Positions 42,896-52,884 of a stretch of 64,000 nucleotides of DNA are shown one piece after another. The position numbers were made by a program, and so were the translations under genes. The notes below the pieces were generated by a model, which worked only from the letters and a program-made list of their open reading frames with translations, had not been told where the DNA came from and searched no databases. Position 1 is the first letter of the stretch; every line of letters starts with the position of its first letter. This DNA is from Parapedobacter koreensis (GTDB lineage Bacteria; Bacteroidota; Bacteroidia; Sphingobacteriales; Sphingobacteriaceae): contig NZ_FNZR01000001.1 in the NCBI RefSeq assembly GCF_900109365.1, forward strand, positions 62,001 to 126,000, given 5' to 3'.

Positions 42896-45283
42896 GTGGG
42901 AAAGCACTTTCGTTTGTTTACGTATTTATTGATCATGACCATGCACGTCTATGGGCAATCCGCTCTGTTGTCCGGTGTTGTCCAGGATGAGCAGGGACAG
43001 GCAATACCGGGAGCTTCGGTGAGCATTGGTAATCAATTCGCCTCACAAATTACTGATCAATCCGGTAGGTTTTCATTTTCCGGTCTTCGCTTTGGCAATT
43101 ACACCTTGAAGGTAACACATGTAGGATACGTTGCATACGCCGAGGCGATCACGTTGGAGCGCCCAAAGACCAGTGTCGTCATCCAATTGATCGCCCAATC
43201 GACCATACTGGACGATGTAACCGTCACCGGAAAGACCGAAACCCAACAAGCACGTGAGCAGGCCATACGGGCGGTGGTGGTAGATACCCGCGCCGTAGCC
43301 GAACAGCCCGCTACGCTGGCTGAACTGATGAACCGGGCACCGGGTGTGAGAATCAGGCAGAGTGGCGGATTGGGGAGCCAGCCTGATATTTCCATGAACG
43401 GCTTTCAAGGACGTGCGGTTCGCTATTTCAAAGATGGCATACCCCTCTCCTACTTGGGGGCAGGCTACGGCATACACAATATCCCTGTAAATACCTTGGA
43501 GCGCGTGGAAGTATATAAGGGTGTATTGCCTATTGCTTTGGGCGCCGATGCACTTGGTGGAGCGGTCAACTTGATATCGCAAAGGCAAACAGGTAACCAG
43601 CTTAACGCCAGCTACGAAATTGCTTCGTTCAATACGCACCGGTTGACGGTGAATGCCGGTGCCGACTTCAACCACGGTTGGTACGGTGGTGTGGAAGCTT
43701 TTTATAACTATTCCAAAAACAACTACACCGCGGCGGTGATGGTGACCGACCCCGATACCCGAAATCAAACGGAACAAAACATCGAATTGTTCCATAATGC
43801 CTATAAAGGATATTATACTGAAGGACATATCGGATTAAGGAACCGTCCTTGGGCCGACGACCTCCGTCTTAGCCTTGCTTATTTCGATACAGAACGTCAG
43901 CAACAGCATCCCGCACTCATGACCGATCCATATGGTGCTGTGCTGGGCAAACAATCGTCATTTGTGCCTTCATTGCACTACCAATCGAGTTTCTTCAATG
44001 ATAAGCTAACAATCGACCAATTTGCGGTAGCAAATAATTTAGATCTTCATACGGTCGATACCGCACGTGGTTATTACGATTGGTTCGGGCAGTTCACACC
44101 CGTAACGGGCAGGGTGGGCGAAAGCTCACGTCCGTCCCTATCTAATGTGGATATCTGGCAGCTCACATCGCGCACATATGCCAGGTGGAGCTTCAACGAA
44201 CGCCATGCACTATCCATCAATTATGTGTATATGCGCAGCAGGCGTGAAGGTGAAGATCCGTATGGTCCGCGTTTCTCGGGTACGGACATCGACGTACTAT
44301 CCATTCCCGCCAACTACGCTAAACAGGTAGTAGGCGTAGATTGGTCAGGGGCGTTTACCGACCAATTGCAATTTTCGATAATGGGTAAAGGTTACCGTTA
44401 TCAGTCGCGCGGTACCGAATCCTGGGCCAACAGGCCCATTAACCTTGATGAAGAGGCTTCCGTATCAAAAACCTACGGTGGGGTGGGCGGCTCATTAAAA
44501 TACCAATATGCGCCGAATACATTTGCCCGCTTTTCTACAGAATACGCTTATCGGCTTCCCGAAAGCGAGGAATTGTTTGGCGATGCCATGTGGGTAGTAC
44601 CCAACTTTTCGTTAAACCCCGAGCGGAGTCTGAATGTCAACCTGGGTTTCAACACACGGCAACGCCTTGTCCGTTATGAGGTCAACGCCTTCTATCGGGA
44701 GACCAAGGGTCTCATCCTATTGGTCCCCACCATTGCCCCCTACGCGCAATATCGCAATATTAACAACGTGCGTGGTTTTGGTGTAGAAGCCGACGCTATG
44801 GTAACCTTGACCAATTACCTCCAAGCTACGGCTAATGTCACGTGGCAAAGCCTACGTCTATTTGGCTTTACTTCACCTCAAGACCTGTGGCGCAACGGCA
44901 CCCGCCTGCAGAACACTCCCTTTTTCTTTGCCAATGCTGGCCTAATGAACCGGCTCGAACCATTTGCCAACCACGGCCAGCTCAACACGTATCTGCACTA
45001 CAACTTCGTTAGGGAGTTTTACTTGCAGACTATACCGAAAGACGCTGAACCAGACGGTCCTCTGGGCCTATGGGGAGAAGCAGGCGTCGAATCGGCGGTA
45101 ATTATTCCCAATCAGCATTTGCTCAGCGGCGGCATCAATTACCAGTTTCCAGCAAACCGATATACCTTGGGCATAGAAGTAAAAAACTTAGCTAACACAC
45201 GACTATACGATTATTTCCGCGTACAACGCGCTGGAAGGAGTTTCCATTTAAAATTGACATACCAAATCACAGACAAGACATGA
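42896..45283 (+). CDS. TonB-dependent receptor, XusA-like (cassette 2)
   Basis: Outer-membrane receptor of 795 aa. GTG start, signal peptide (LFTYLLIMTMHVYGQ), a CarboxypepD_reg-like domain (LSGVVQDEQGQAIPGASVSIG), plug motifs (LMNRAPGVRIRQSGGLGSQPDISMNGFQGRAVRYFKDGIP, RVEVYKGVLPIALGADALGGAVNLIS) and a 22-strand barrel ending SFHLKLTYQI. Similar plug wording occurs in the receptors at 10017 and 56069. Its last codons overlap the DUF4374 gene by 4 bp (ATGA). It opens an eight-gene operon for binding, hydrolysis and import, so the ligand is very likely a ferric siderophore. Confidence 0.92.
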   Translation: MGKHFRLFTYLLIMTMHVYGQSALLSGVVQDEQGQAIPGASVSIGNQFASQITDQSGRFSFSGLRFGNYTLKVTHVGYVAYAEAITLERPKTSVVIQLIAQSTILDDVTVTGKTETQQAREQAIRAVVVDTRAVAEQPATLAELMNRAPGVRIRQSGGLGSQPDISMNGFQGRAVRYFKDGIPLSYLGAGYGIHNIPVNTLERVEVYKGVLPIALGADALGGAVNLISQRQTGNQLNASYEIASFNTHRLTVNAGADFNHGWYGGVEAFYNYSKNNYTAAVMVTDPDTRNQTEQNIELFHNAYKGYYTEGHIGLRNRPWADDLRLSLAYFDTERQQQHPALMTDPYGAVLGKQSSFVPSLHYQSSFFNDKLTIDQFAVANNLDLHTVDTARGYYDWFGQFTPVTGRVGESSRPSLSNVDIWQLTSRTYARWSFNERHALSINYVYMRSRREGEDPYGPRFSGTDIDVLSIPANYAKQVVGVDWSGAFTDQLQFSIMGKGYRYQSRGTESWANRPINLDEEASVSKTYGGVGGSLKYQYAPNTFARFSTEYAYRLPESEELFGDAMWVVPNFSLNPERSLNVNLGFNTRQRLVRYEVNAFYRETKGLILLVPTIAPYAQYRNINNVRGFGVEADAMVTLTNYLQATANVTWQSLRLFGFTSPQDLWRNGTRLQNTPFFFANAGLMNRLEPFANHGQLNTYLHYNFVREFYLQTIPKDAEPDGPLGLWGEAGVESAVIIPNQHLLSGGINYQFPANRYTLGIEVKNLANTRLYDYFRVQRAGRSFHLKLTYQITDKT

Positions 45284-46530
45284 AAAAGCAATTTCTTTTC
45301 GCAGTGATACCGACTGCACTATTAGCGTTCGCCGCCTGTTCGGACGACGATCCTACCCCACCGGAGAACGCTACCGCCCAATACCTTGTGCAAACGATGA
45401 GTGCCATTGAACAGGTAAAACCGGGATTCACGGCTGCCTATTCTGAATTTCCGTCAGGAACGATTTCTAATGTTTCTCAACCGAATGCTTTACAGGGTTC
45501 AGCCAATGAGGGCTGGCGTACATATAATGGGATGGTATTCAAAATGTTCAATGCGTCATTTGAGCGGGGCATTTACAAGTTGAATGTGACAGCAGACGGA
45601 CGGATTTCTTATGACCCTTCGTCCATCAAAACCAACAATACCATCAATGGTTCCGGCAATTTTGTCATCGAAAGCGATACCAGGGGTTACTATTGGGATG
45701 CCGATGCTCCATGGATCATCCAGACATTCAACCCGACCACCATGCAACGGACGGGCCAGTTGGATGATGATTTTGAAAGTGCATTAAAACGGGATGACGA
45801 GGGCATTAATTTCCAAGGCATAGGCCAGCATTTCTTAGCCATTAAGCAAGGAAAACTTTATGCAGACATTGTATACAGCAAAGGTAGCGGTGGACAAAGC
45901 GGCATGTTCAATGATTTTTTCGAAGACGTTTACATCGCCGTCATCGATCTCAACACCGGGACTTATGAAAAAACCATTACCGTCGAAAATACCGGAGGTA
46001 TTGCCTACATCAATGACAACGAGATGTTTTCTTTTGACTCCAATGGAGACTTATACATTGTGTTCCAAGGTAGGACAGCGTTGGGCGGATTGTCCAAAAT
46101 TGCGCGTATCAAAGCTAACGAAACCGATATTGATGCATCTTGGGAACTTAAATTCTCCGATTATAATGCTTCAGATGCTGGTAAATTTACCGGTGTATTT
46201 GCCAAAAACGGCAAGCTTATTCTTACGGTCAATCAGGAGCCGTTGGTCGGCGGACCCACTGGCAACATCAATGCCGGCGAAATCTGGAAATTCTATACCG
46301 TCGACATCGCCAGCAAGGCCTTTACAGCGGTAGAAGGTGTAGAGCTTTCTACAAATGCCGGGGGATCTTACGCCGCATTCGAGTTGGATGGCAAGACCAT
46401 TCTCCGCGTAAATGCGCCCAGCAAAGGCATCAGTGGTTTCTATGAACTGAATGGCAATACCGCCACCCAGTTGTTCCGCGTGGCCGAAGGCCATGCCGCA
46501 GGGTTTACCAAAATCAACGTAAACAATTAA
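45280..46530 (+). CDS. DUF4374-like lipoprotein, XusB-like (cassette 2)
   Basis: A 416-aa lipoprotein: signal peptide with lipobox FAAC followed by SDDDPTPPEN, then a propeller-like body (GISFEL-type strands such as YYWDADAPWIIQTFNPTTMQRTG, DVYIAVIDLNTGTYEKTITV, GEIWKFYTVDIASKAF). It is more diverged than the other two DUF4374 genes, but occupies the same place, coupled by an ATGA overlap to the receptor. Expected to sit on the cell surface and capture the siderophore for the receptor. Confidence 0.72.
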   Translation: MKKQFLFAVIPTALLAFAACSDDDPTPPENATAQYLVQTMSAIEQVKPGFTAAYSEFPSGTISNVSQPNALQGSANEGWRTYNGMVFKMFNASFERGIYKLNVTADGRISYDPSSIKTNNTINGSGNFVIESDTRGYYWDADAPWIIQTFNPTTMQRTGQLDDDFESALKRDDEGINFQGIGQHFLAIKQGKLYADIVYSKGSGGQSGMFNDFFEDVYIAVIDLNTGTYEKTITVENTGGIAYINDNEMFSFDSNGDLYIVFQGRTALGGLSKIARIKANETDIDASWELKFSDYNASDAGKFTGVFAKNGKLILTVNQEPLVGGPTGNINAGEIWKFYTVDIASKAFTAVEGVELSTNAGGSYAAFELDGKTILRVNAPSKGISGFYELNGNTATQLFRVAEGHAAGFTKINVNN

Positions 46531-46533
46531 TCC

Positions 46534-47724
46534 GTGATGACTCGCTTGTTGATGATATTGGGCTTGGTTTTTCCTTTGTGCACCATCGGGCAACATACCC
46601 TTACCGTGCAGGTGACGAACATTCCCAACGCCCATGCCGGAGAGCCTATCTACATCACCGGCAATTTCAACCGTTGGAATCCCGCCGAGGAAACCATGGC
46701 ATTGAAAAAAAACACGGATGGCACTTACGGCATCAGCGTGTTGCTCAAGGATGTGCCCAGTGACCGGCTGGAGTTTAAATTTACCCGTGGCGATTGGCAT
46801 ACTTCCGAATGTACAACCGAGGGGCGTTTAGAAGGTCCCCGGCTTGCAACGCTCGACCGTGACACCACCATCACCTGCCAAATCGAGGGCTGGCGCGATG
46901 ACTTCCCGGCTTCTACCGCATCACCCAATGTACATCTCCTTGATTCCGCATTCTACATCCCGCAGCTCGATCGGCAACGCAAAATCTGGATATACCTTCC
47001 GGAAGATTATGCGGCTTCCGGCAAGCGGTATCCGGTGCTGTACATGCAAGATGGGCAGCATCTTTTTGACGAAGCTACCTCTCAAGGCCGCATTGGCCCC
47101 ATCGAATGGGGTGTGGACGAAGTCATCGACACCGCGAAAGAAAAATGCATCGTGGTGGCCATCAACCACCAAACAGATTATAAAGACCGTGTGCCGGAAT
47201 ATTATTTCCACACCAACGCGGAATATCCCGAAGTGGAAGGCCCCCGCTACCTGGAATTCATTGCAAAAACGCTGAAGCCCTACATCGATAGCCATTACCG
47301 CACATTGCCCGACAAAGCCCACACGGGCTTGGCGGGCAGCTCCATGGGCGGGCTTATCACCTTCTATGGTGGACTGGCTTACCCGGATGTCTTTGGCACC
47401 CTTGGGGTCTTCTCCCCTTCCATCTGGCTGGACTACGGCAATATCGAAAAGGAATTAACTGCACTAACAACCATAGCAAACATCCATACCCAACGGTACT
47501 ATTTCTATGCCGGCATGAGCGAAAACCGCCTCAAGCCCGACAGCACCTTTGTACACATGCATGATGATGTACAACGGACGATCGGCCTGCTGCAAAAAGC
47601 GGCCGACCCCGAAATCAAGCTGTCAGCACGGGAAGACGGTAGGCATGGCGCGCTGTATTGGCGCGAAGCCTTTCCCGCATTTTATGACTGGTTCATAGCA
47701 GGTACCCAAAAGAGTGTTCATTAA
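46534..47724 (+). CDS. Exported esterase with starch-binding-like N-domain, siderophore esterase candidate
   Basis: A 396-aa periplasmic protein: signal peptide (LLMILGLVFPLCTIGQ), a CBM20/48-like beta domain (AGEPIYITGNFNRWNPAEETMAL), then an alpha/beta-hydrolase of the esterase-D/Fes type (RKIWIYLPEDYAASGKRYPVLYMQDGQHLFDE). The nucleophile is in AGSSMGG and the late His in EDGRHGALYWREAF. Fes and IroE-like enzymes cleave trilactone siderophores; the place between a DUF4374 gene and an ABC importer makes this the best guess. It begins 4 bp after the previous stop. Confidence 0.82.
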   Translation: MMTRLLMILGLVFPLCTIGQHTLTVQVTNIPNAHAGEPIYITGNFNRWNPAEETMALKKNTDGTYGISVLLKDVPSDRLEFKFTRGDWHTSECTTEGRLEGPRLATLDRDTTITCQIEGWRDDFPASTASPNVHLLDSAFYIPQLDRQRKIWIYLPEDYAASGKRYPVLYMQDGQHLFDEATSQGRIGPIEWGVDEVIDTAKEKCIVVAINHQTDYKDRVPEYYFHTNAEYPEVEGPRYLEFIAKTLKPYIDSHYRTLPDKAHTGLAGSSMGGLITFYGGLAYPDVFGTLGVFSPSIWLDYGNIEKELTALTTIANIHTQRYYFYAGMSENRLKPDSTFVHMHDDVQRTIGLLQKAADPEIKLSAREDGRHGALYWREAFPAFYDWFIAGTQKSVH

Positions 47725-47756
47725 TTAGGATGTTTAACCCCTTAAATTCTATTCAC

Positions 47757-48809
47757 ATGTCTACTATCAAAATCCACAGTTCACATTTCAAAGCCGGGGC
47801 ATTGGCTGCCCTTGTCGTTGCTGCTACCGGCATGTCGCATGCCCAGAGGCTTTCCAAATCTGCCAAAGTAGGCGCCAGCTTATATGAAATCGCAGTCGAT
47901 CACAGCGATGGCGCCGTATATGTAGCCTCGGTAGGCCAGCAAGGCAATCCCGGTCCGTTCATCTACAAGCTCGACGCACAGACGTTGGCCGCTGTCGATA
48001 GCATTGCACTGGGTGAAGCTCCGGGTTTCGGTCTGGGCATCAACCAAAAGACCCGCACCCTGTATACCACCAATACGCGGTCAAACTCCGTTCATGCCAT
48101 CGACCTGAAAACAGGCAGCATACTGGCTACCATTACCAATGGTGCCGAAAGTAGCCATACGCGGGAAGTGATCGTGGATGAAAAGGCCAACAAAGTATAT
48201 GTCTCTGATGTAGGCGACCCCAGCACCATCTGGGTCATCGATGGCAAAACCAACCAATACCTATATTCGTTGGAAGGTGCCGGAAAAACAGCAACCGGAT
48301 TGGCAGTCGACGGTGATAACGAGTTGTTGTACGTCACGGCCATGGGGGATAATGAAATACTGGTATACAACACGAAGACCCGCGAAAAGGTAAAATCTTT
48401 CCCTTCTGGATCGGAAAGCCCCATCAACATTGCGTTTGACAAAAAGGGCGATAGGCTGTTTGTCACCGATTCCAAAAACAGCGTACTCACCGTATTGAAA
48501 GCTTCATCCGGGGAGCTGCTACAAAAAGTCACCGTTGGCGAAAACCCCATCGGCGTCAGCTTCGATGCCGGGCGCAACCGCATTTATACCGCCAACCGCC
48601 AAGGCCAGTCACTTACTGTGGTTGATGGCAGTAGCTATGCGGTCATTAAGACCCTCCCTACGGAAGGTTTATCCAATACAGTGGCTGTACATCCCAAAAC
48701 CGGCGCGGTGTACGTCACCAATAAACAAGTGGGCACCCGGGTACGTGAAGGACAAACTCCTCCGGCTCCTCTACCCAATGGCGATACGGTCAGTTTAATC
48801 ACCCCTTAG
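47757..48809 (+). CDS. Exported YncE-like beta-propeller, copy 1
   Basis: A 350-aa protein with signal peptide MSTIKIHSSHFKAGALAALVVAATGMSHAQ and about seven YVTN-type blades (VYVASVGQQGNPGPFIYKLDAQTL, RTLYTTNTRSNSVHAIDLKTG, VYVSDVGDPSTIWVIDGKT, NRIYTANRQGQSLTVVDG). ATG 47730 would add nine residues. In E. coli YncE is iron-regulated and sits near the TonB receptor gene yncD. Here two copies follow a receptor/DUF4374/esterase set, so a periplasmic role in siderophore handling is likely (inference). Confidence 0.82.
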   Translation: MSTIKIHSSHFKAGALAALVVAATGMSHAQRLSKSAKVGASLYEIAVDHSDGAVYVASVGQQGNPGPFIYKLDAQTLAAVDSIALGEAPGFGLGINQKTRTLYTTNTRSNSVHAIDLKTGSILATITNGAESSHTREVIVDEKANKVYVSDVGDPSTIWVIDGKTNQYLYSLEGAGKTATGLAVDGDNELLYVTAMGDNEILVYNTKTREKVKSFPSGSESPINIAFDKKGDRLFVTDSKNSVLTVLKASSGELLQKVTVGENPIGVSFDAGRNRIYTANRQGQSLTVVDGSSYAVIKTLPTEGLSNTVAVHPKTGAVYVTNKQVGTRVREGQTPPAPLPNGDTVSLITP

Positions 48810-48842
48810 CTGAAACAGAAGAACGTTAAACAGTAAAAAGAA

Positions 48843-49874
48843 ATGAAAGTAACAACCAATCGTCCTGCGGCGGTGTTGACCATGGCCGCGGTCGCTTTAT
48901 CAGCAATTTCCATCACCCCGCTTGCGGCACAGACGCTTGTAAAGACCGAAAAAGTAGGTGCCAACATCTATCAGCCCGTTGTTAATCAAAAAGATGGATC
49001 TGTCTTCATCTCGTCTGCGGGCACCAGCATGGTGTATAAACTGGATCCGACGACGCTAAAGGCGGTAGACAGTATATCCACTCCCGAATCTGCCCCCATG
49101 GGCTTGGGAATCAGCCAGAACACGCAAACGCTTTATACCACCAACAGCCGGACAGGGCTTGTAGTGGCTATCCACATTCCTACCGGAAAGAAAACCCTCA
49201 TTGAGGCTGACGGAGAAGGACGGGCACCGCGTGAAATCCGGGTGGATGAAACCCGTGACTTGGTGTATGCAAGCAGCGTGCGTGGACGTGGCTTGTGGGT
49301 CATCGACGCCAAGACCAACAAATTCCTGAAATTCTACGGTGACCTTGGCAATGCCATCACCGGCCATTACATTGATGAGCAAAACAACATCATCTACGCT
49401 ACGGCAATGGGCGACAATGAGGTCGTCGTCGTAGACGGCGCCACCGGCAAGGTGCTCAAAAAATTCCCTGCCCATGGCGAACGGCCTACCAACGTACATC
49501 ATGACGCCAAAGGCAACCGACTTTTCGTAGCCAACCAGACCACGGAAAACATCACCGTGCTGGATGCCGAAACCGGAGCACTGATCAAGGCTATACCGAC
49601 AGCGGCAGGTGCCTTAGGTGTGAATCACGACCCCCAGCGCGACCGTATCTACGTGGCCAATCGCCATGGACGCACTGTCAATGTAATTGATGGCACATCG
49701 CTGGAAATCATCAAAACGTTTGAAATCGGTGCCCTGCCCAACACGGTGGCTATCAACCACCAAACGGGCGATGTATATGTCACCAATAAAGAAGCGGTAA
49801 GCGAGCGCGGTGAAAACGCGCCGGAGCCGGTACCTGCACCGAACGCGGACTCCGTGAGCCTCATCAAACTGTAG
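48843..49874 (+). CDS. Exported YncE-like beta-propeller, copy 2
   Basis: A 343-aa paralogue of the preceding gene: signal peptide MKVTTNRPAAVLTMAAVALSAISITPLAAQ and the same blades (QTLYTTNSRTGLVVAIHIPTG, DLVYASSVRGRGLWVIDAKT, RIYVANRHGRTVNVIDG), ending PNADSVSLIKL as copy 1 ends PNGDTVSLITP. The two differ widely at the N-terminus and in loops, so the duplication is old. Gap to copy 1 is 33 bp and to the binding protein 37 bp; same operon. Confidence 0.82.
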   Translation: MKVTTNRPAAVLTMAAVALSAISITPLAAQTLVKTEKVGANIYQPVVNQKDGSVFISSAGTSMVYKLDPTTLKAVDSISTPESAPMGLGISQNTQTLYTTNSRTGLVVAIHIPTGKKTLIEADGEGRAPREIRVDETRDLVYASSVRGRGLWVIDAKTNKFLKFYGDLGNAITGHYIDEQNNIIYATAMGDNEVVVVDGATGKVLKKFPAHGERPTNVHHDAKGNRLFVANQTTENITVLDAETGALIKAIPTAAGALGVNHDPQRDRIYVANRHGRTVNVIDGTSLEIIKTFEIGALPNTVAINHQTGDVYVTNKEAVSERGENAPEPVPAPNADSVSLIKL

Positions 49875-49911
49875 CCACGGCCCATTTTTCAAACTTTGTA
49901 GAAAAAACTCC

Positions 49912-51021
49912 ATGAACAGACACATAAAAACCAAATGGATTGCCGTCTTTCTCGGCGTCTTTGGCGTCATGCAGCTATACGCCCAGCCTATCACCGTGAC
50001 GGATGTCGTAGGTCGTGAGGTGACCATCCCCGCCCCAGCCAAACGGATTATCCTCGGCGAAGGACGGCAATTGATTACCTTGGGCTTGCTTGTACCTGAC
50101 CCCGTAGCCATCATCGCCGGCTGGACGGGTGATTTTGCCAAATCCGGCGGCCTGCTGTACAATGAGTACCGCAAACGTTTCCCGGCTATGGACAAGATCC
50201 CGCTGATAGGCACCTCCGGCAAGGAAACCGTCTCCACGGAGCAAATCATCGCATTGAAGCCCGATCTGGCGATTTTCGGCGCAGGCTCCCACGGACCGGA
50301 TGCAAAATCTACGGACATCATCCGCCAGCTGGAAGCGGCGGGCATCCCTATTGTATTCATCGACTTCCGGCTACACCCATTTACCAATACGGTTCCCAGT
50401 ATCGAAGTGCTGGGCAAAGTGTTGGGCCAGGAACAAAAAGCAGCTGAGTTCGTAGCATTTTACAACCGTCGGATGAACCATATCCAAGGTACATTAGCCA
50501 GGCAAAATGACCTGAAAAAGCCCAAAGTGTATATGGAAATGATTCGCGGCGGGGCGCCTCCCGGATCACCGGGTAAAGGCAATCTGGGCGAGTTTATTGA
50601 GTTTGTAGGCGGCAACAACATCGGCACCATTCTGCCCGGTGAAGTGGGCACACTCAACATGGAATACGTCATCAGCGAGCAACCTGATGTATACATCGCT
50701 ACCGGCATTGCGACACCCGGTGAGCCGGGGCTGGTCATCGGACAAGACGTATATACCCCCCAAACCCAGCAAAGCTTAGCGCAGCTGGCCGCCCGCCCCG
50801 TGGTGAGCCCGCTCAACGCCATCAAGCAGAGCAAGGTCTACGGCATGTGGCACCTCTTTTACGACTCCCCGCTCAACATTGCGGCTGTAGAGGCCCTTGC
50901 CAAATGGACCCACCCCGAACTGTTCGGCAAACTGCAACCGCATGGGGTACTGAAGGAAATAAATGAAAGATTTTTGGCGGTACCGCTGAAAGGTGTTTAC
51001 TTTGCCGAATTAAAACAATAA
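49912..51021 (+). CDS. Iron-siderophore ABC transporter, substrate-binding protein
   Basis: A 369-aa periplasmic binding protein of the FecB/BtuF class: signal peptide (WIAVFLGVFGVMQLYAQ), then the characteristic start ITVTDVVGREVTIPAPAKRIILGEG, the hinge helix region STEQIIALKPDLAIFGAGSHG and C-terminal lobe (VYMEMIRGGAPPGSPGKGNLGEFIEFVGGNNIG). It has no lipobox. It is followed by the permease and ATPase genes of the same importer. Predicted to carry the ferric chelate across the periplasm. Confidence 0.92.
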   Translation: MNRHIKTKWIAVFLGVFGVMQLYAQPITVTDVVGREVTIPAPAKRIILGEGRQLITLGLLVPDPVAIIAGWTGDFAKSGGLLYNEYRKRFPAMDKIPLIGTSGKETVSTEQIIALKPDLAIFGAGSHGPDAKSTDIIRQLEAAGIPIVFIDFRLHPFTNTVPSIEVLGKVLGQEQKAAEFVAFYNRRMNHIQGTLARQNDLKKPKVYMEMIRGGAPPGSPGKGNLGEFIEFVGGNNIGTILPGEVGTLNMEYVISEQPDVYIATGIATPGEPGLVIGQDVYTPQTQQSLAQLAARPVVSPLNAIKQSKVYGMWHLFYDSPLNIAAVEALAKWTHPELFGKLQPHGVLKEINERFLAVPLKGVYFAELKQ

Positions 51022-51031
51022 GGAGCAGAAT

Positions 51032-52078
51032 TTGTCGACGACAACCGCGGCCATTGAAAAAGGATATCGCAAGCAATTTGCCAAACGCATCGTATTACTC
51101 GTTGCCTTAGGCCTTGCCACTACGTTATCCTTTTTCTTTGATATGGTTGTTGGGCCCTCCATGCTCTCCGTCGCGGAGGTTTTCCAAGCCATCTTTTCGC
51201 CCGATGCCGTAGAACTATCCAGCAGGATCATCATCTGGGAAGTACGCATGCCGTATTCCATCATGGCGCTGCTGGTGGGCGCATCGCTCTCCCTCGCTGG
51301 CTGCGAGATGCAGACCATCATGAACAATGCCATGGCCAGCCCCTTTACCCTGGGTGTCTCGGCGGCTGCTTCTTTCGGAGCAGCGCTCGCCATCATCATC
51401 GGGGTAAGCCTCCCCGGCGTAGCCGGAGATTGGATGGTCATCGTCAATGCTTTTGTATTTGCCTTCGGCGCTACACTTCTCCTGCAAGCGCTTTCATCCA
51501 CACGCGGAGCAGGACCGGAAGGTTTGGTGCTCTTCGGCATTGCGTTGGTGTTTACCTTCAATGCCTTTACGGGCATTATGCAATATATCGCCAGTGCCGA
51601 AGCTTTGCAGCAGTTTATCTTTTGGAGCCTTGGCTCGCTGACGAAGGCCAACTGGGACAATATTCCCTTGCTTTTTGCCCTATTTGTGATCATCGTGCCC
51701 TTCTCGTTAGCCTCGGCATGGCCGCTCACCGCTTTGCGATTGGGCGAAGATAGTGCACGGAGCTTTGGTGTGGCCGTACGGCGCCTCCGGTTCCTGTCCT
51801 TGCTGCGCATCAGTCTGCTCACGGCTGGATCGGTTGCTTTCGTGGGCACCATCGGCTTCATCGGGCTGGTGGGACCGCACATTGCCAAGCTCTTGATCGG
51901 CGAAGACCACCGTTTTTCCTTGCCAGCAAGCATCCTTTCCGGTGCACTCATCATGTCACTGGCATCATTGGCCAGCAAGGCCATTGTGGTCGGCGCCATC
52001 ATTCCGGTGGGGATTGTCACCTCCCTCATCGGAGTACCGGTATTTATTGCGCTCATCTTAAACAAGCGGAAACGCTAA
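51032..52078 (+). CDS. FecCD-family ABC transporter permease
   Basis: A 348-aa inner-membrane permease with about nine to ten helices and FecCD motifs: LTTLS-like VGPSMLSVAEVF, RMPYSIMALLVGASLSLAGCEMQTIMNNAMASPFTLGVSAAASFGAALAI, FWSLGSLTKANWDNIP, GSVAFVGTIGFIGLVGPHIAKLLIGEDHRF. Start codon TTG 51032: AGGAG stands six bases upstream (51021-51025), overlapping the previous TAA; no ATG is close. Moves ferric siderophore or haem-type ligand into the cytoplasm. Confidence 0.95.
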   Translation: MSTTTAAIEKGYRKQFAKRIVLLVALGLATTLSFFFDMVVGPSMLSVAEVFQAIFSPDAVELSSRIIIWEVRMPYSIMALLVGASLSLAGCEMQTIMNNAMASPFTLGVSAAASFGAALAIIIGVSLPGVAGDWMVIVNAFVFAFGATLLLQALSSTRGAGPEGLVLFGIALVFTFNAFTGIMQYIASAEALQQFIFWSLGSLTKANWDNIPLLFALFVIIVPFSLASAWPLTALRLGEDSARSFGVAVRRLRFLSLLRISLLTAGSVAFVGTIGFIGLVGPHIAKLLIGEDHRFSLPASILSGALIMSLASLASKAIVVGAIIPVGIVTSLIGVPVFIALILNKRKR

Positions 52079-52091
52079 CCGTAGGCAGATC

Positions 52092-52871
52092 ATGGCAATA
52101 CTACTCATCGATAATCTCCACACGGGCTACCCAGGGAAACCCATCATCAGCGGGCTTACCCTCCCGCCTTTAACCAGCGGCGAGGTAACGGTACTGACGG
52201 GGCCGAATGCTGCGGGAAAATCTACTTTGCTACGTGCTATAGCGGGCTTACTCCGCATAAAAGGTTCCATGGCCTATGAAGGCCAGGAGCTGGAAGCATT
52301 ATCTTCACAAAAACGGGCTGAGGTGGTCAGCTTCATGCCGCAAAGTGTCCCTACAGACATCAACCTGTCGGTCATCGAAGCGGTAATCAGCGCATTGAAA
52401 GCCTCCCCCTTAGATGCTGCTACGAGCGGCAATGAGCAGTTGTACAAACGTGCAATTGCGGTGCTTGAACGCATCGGCATAGCGCACTTGGCATTGGAGC
52501 CGCTAAACCAGCTTTCCGGCGGGCAACGGCAGATGGCCAGTTTGGCGCGTAGTGTGGTACGTGAGCCGAAGGTGCTGTTGCTGGATGAACCGACCAGCGC
52601 CCTTGACCTCAACCACCAACTGAAGGTCATGCGGCTGGCCCGATCGTTTGCTGCCGATGGCCGCATCGTGGTCATGGTGTTGCATGATCTGAACTTAGCG
52701 TTGCGATGGGCCGACCACGTCATCGTCATGGATAAAGGAATCATTGCCAGCCACGGCCGCCCCACAGCGGCCATCACGCCCGAAATCATCGCCCAGGTGT
52801 ATGGCGTGGCAATACGCGTGGAAACCTGTTCATTGGGACTGCCCAACCTGATCGTCGATAGGGAGCTGTAA
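52092..52871 (+). CDS. Iron-siderophore ABC transporter ATPase (FecE-like)
   Basis: A 259-aa ATPase. Walker A GPNAAGKST, Q-loop SFMPQSV, signature LSGGQRQMASLAR, Walker B VLLLDEPTSALD, and switch His in MVLHDLNLALRWAD are all present. It energises the permease encoded 13 bp upstream. The last gene of the main siderophore operon before an own-promoter DUF1772 gene. Confidence 0.96.
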   Translation: MAILLIDNLHTGYPGKPIISGLTLPPLTSGEVTVLTGPNAAGKSTLLRAIAGLLRIKGSMAYEGQELEALSSQKRAEVVSFMPQSVPTDINLSVIEAVISALKASPLDAATSGNEQLYKRAIAVLERIGIAHLALEPLNQLSGGQRQMASLARSVVREPKVLLLDEPTSALDLNHQLKVMRLARSFAADGRIVVMVLHDLNLALRWADHVIVMDKGIIASHGRPTAAITPEIIAQVYGVAIRVETCSLGLPNLIVDREL

Positions 52872-52884
52872 TTCAAAAAAACAG

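Noticed and set aside
49614-50417. 267-codon minus-strand frame
   Set aside because: Antisense to the YncE copy 2 and binding-protein genes, which have clear signal peptides and domains.
51010-52065. 351-codon minus-strand frame
   Set aside because: Almost exactly antisense to the FecCD permease; methionine/proline/serine-rich shadow.
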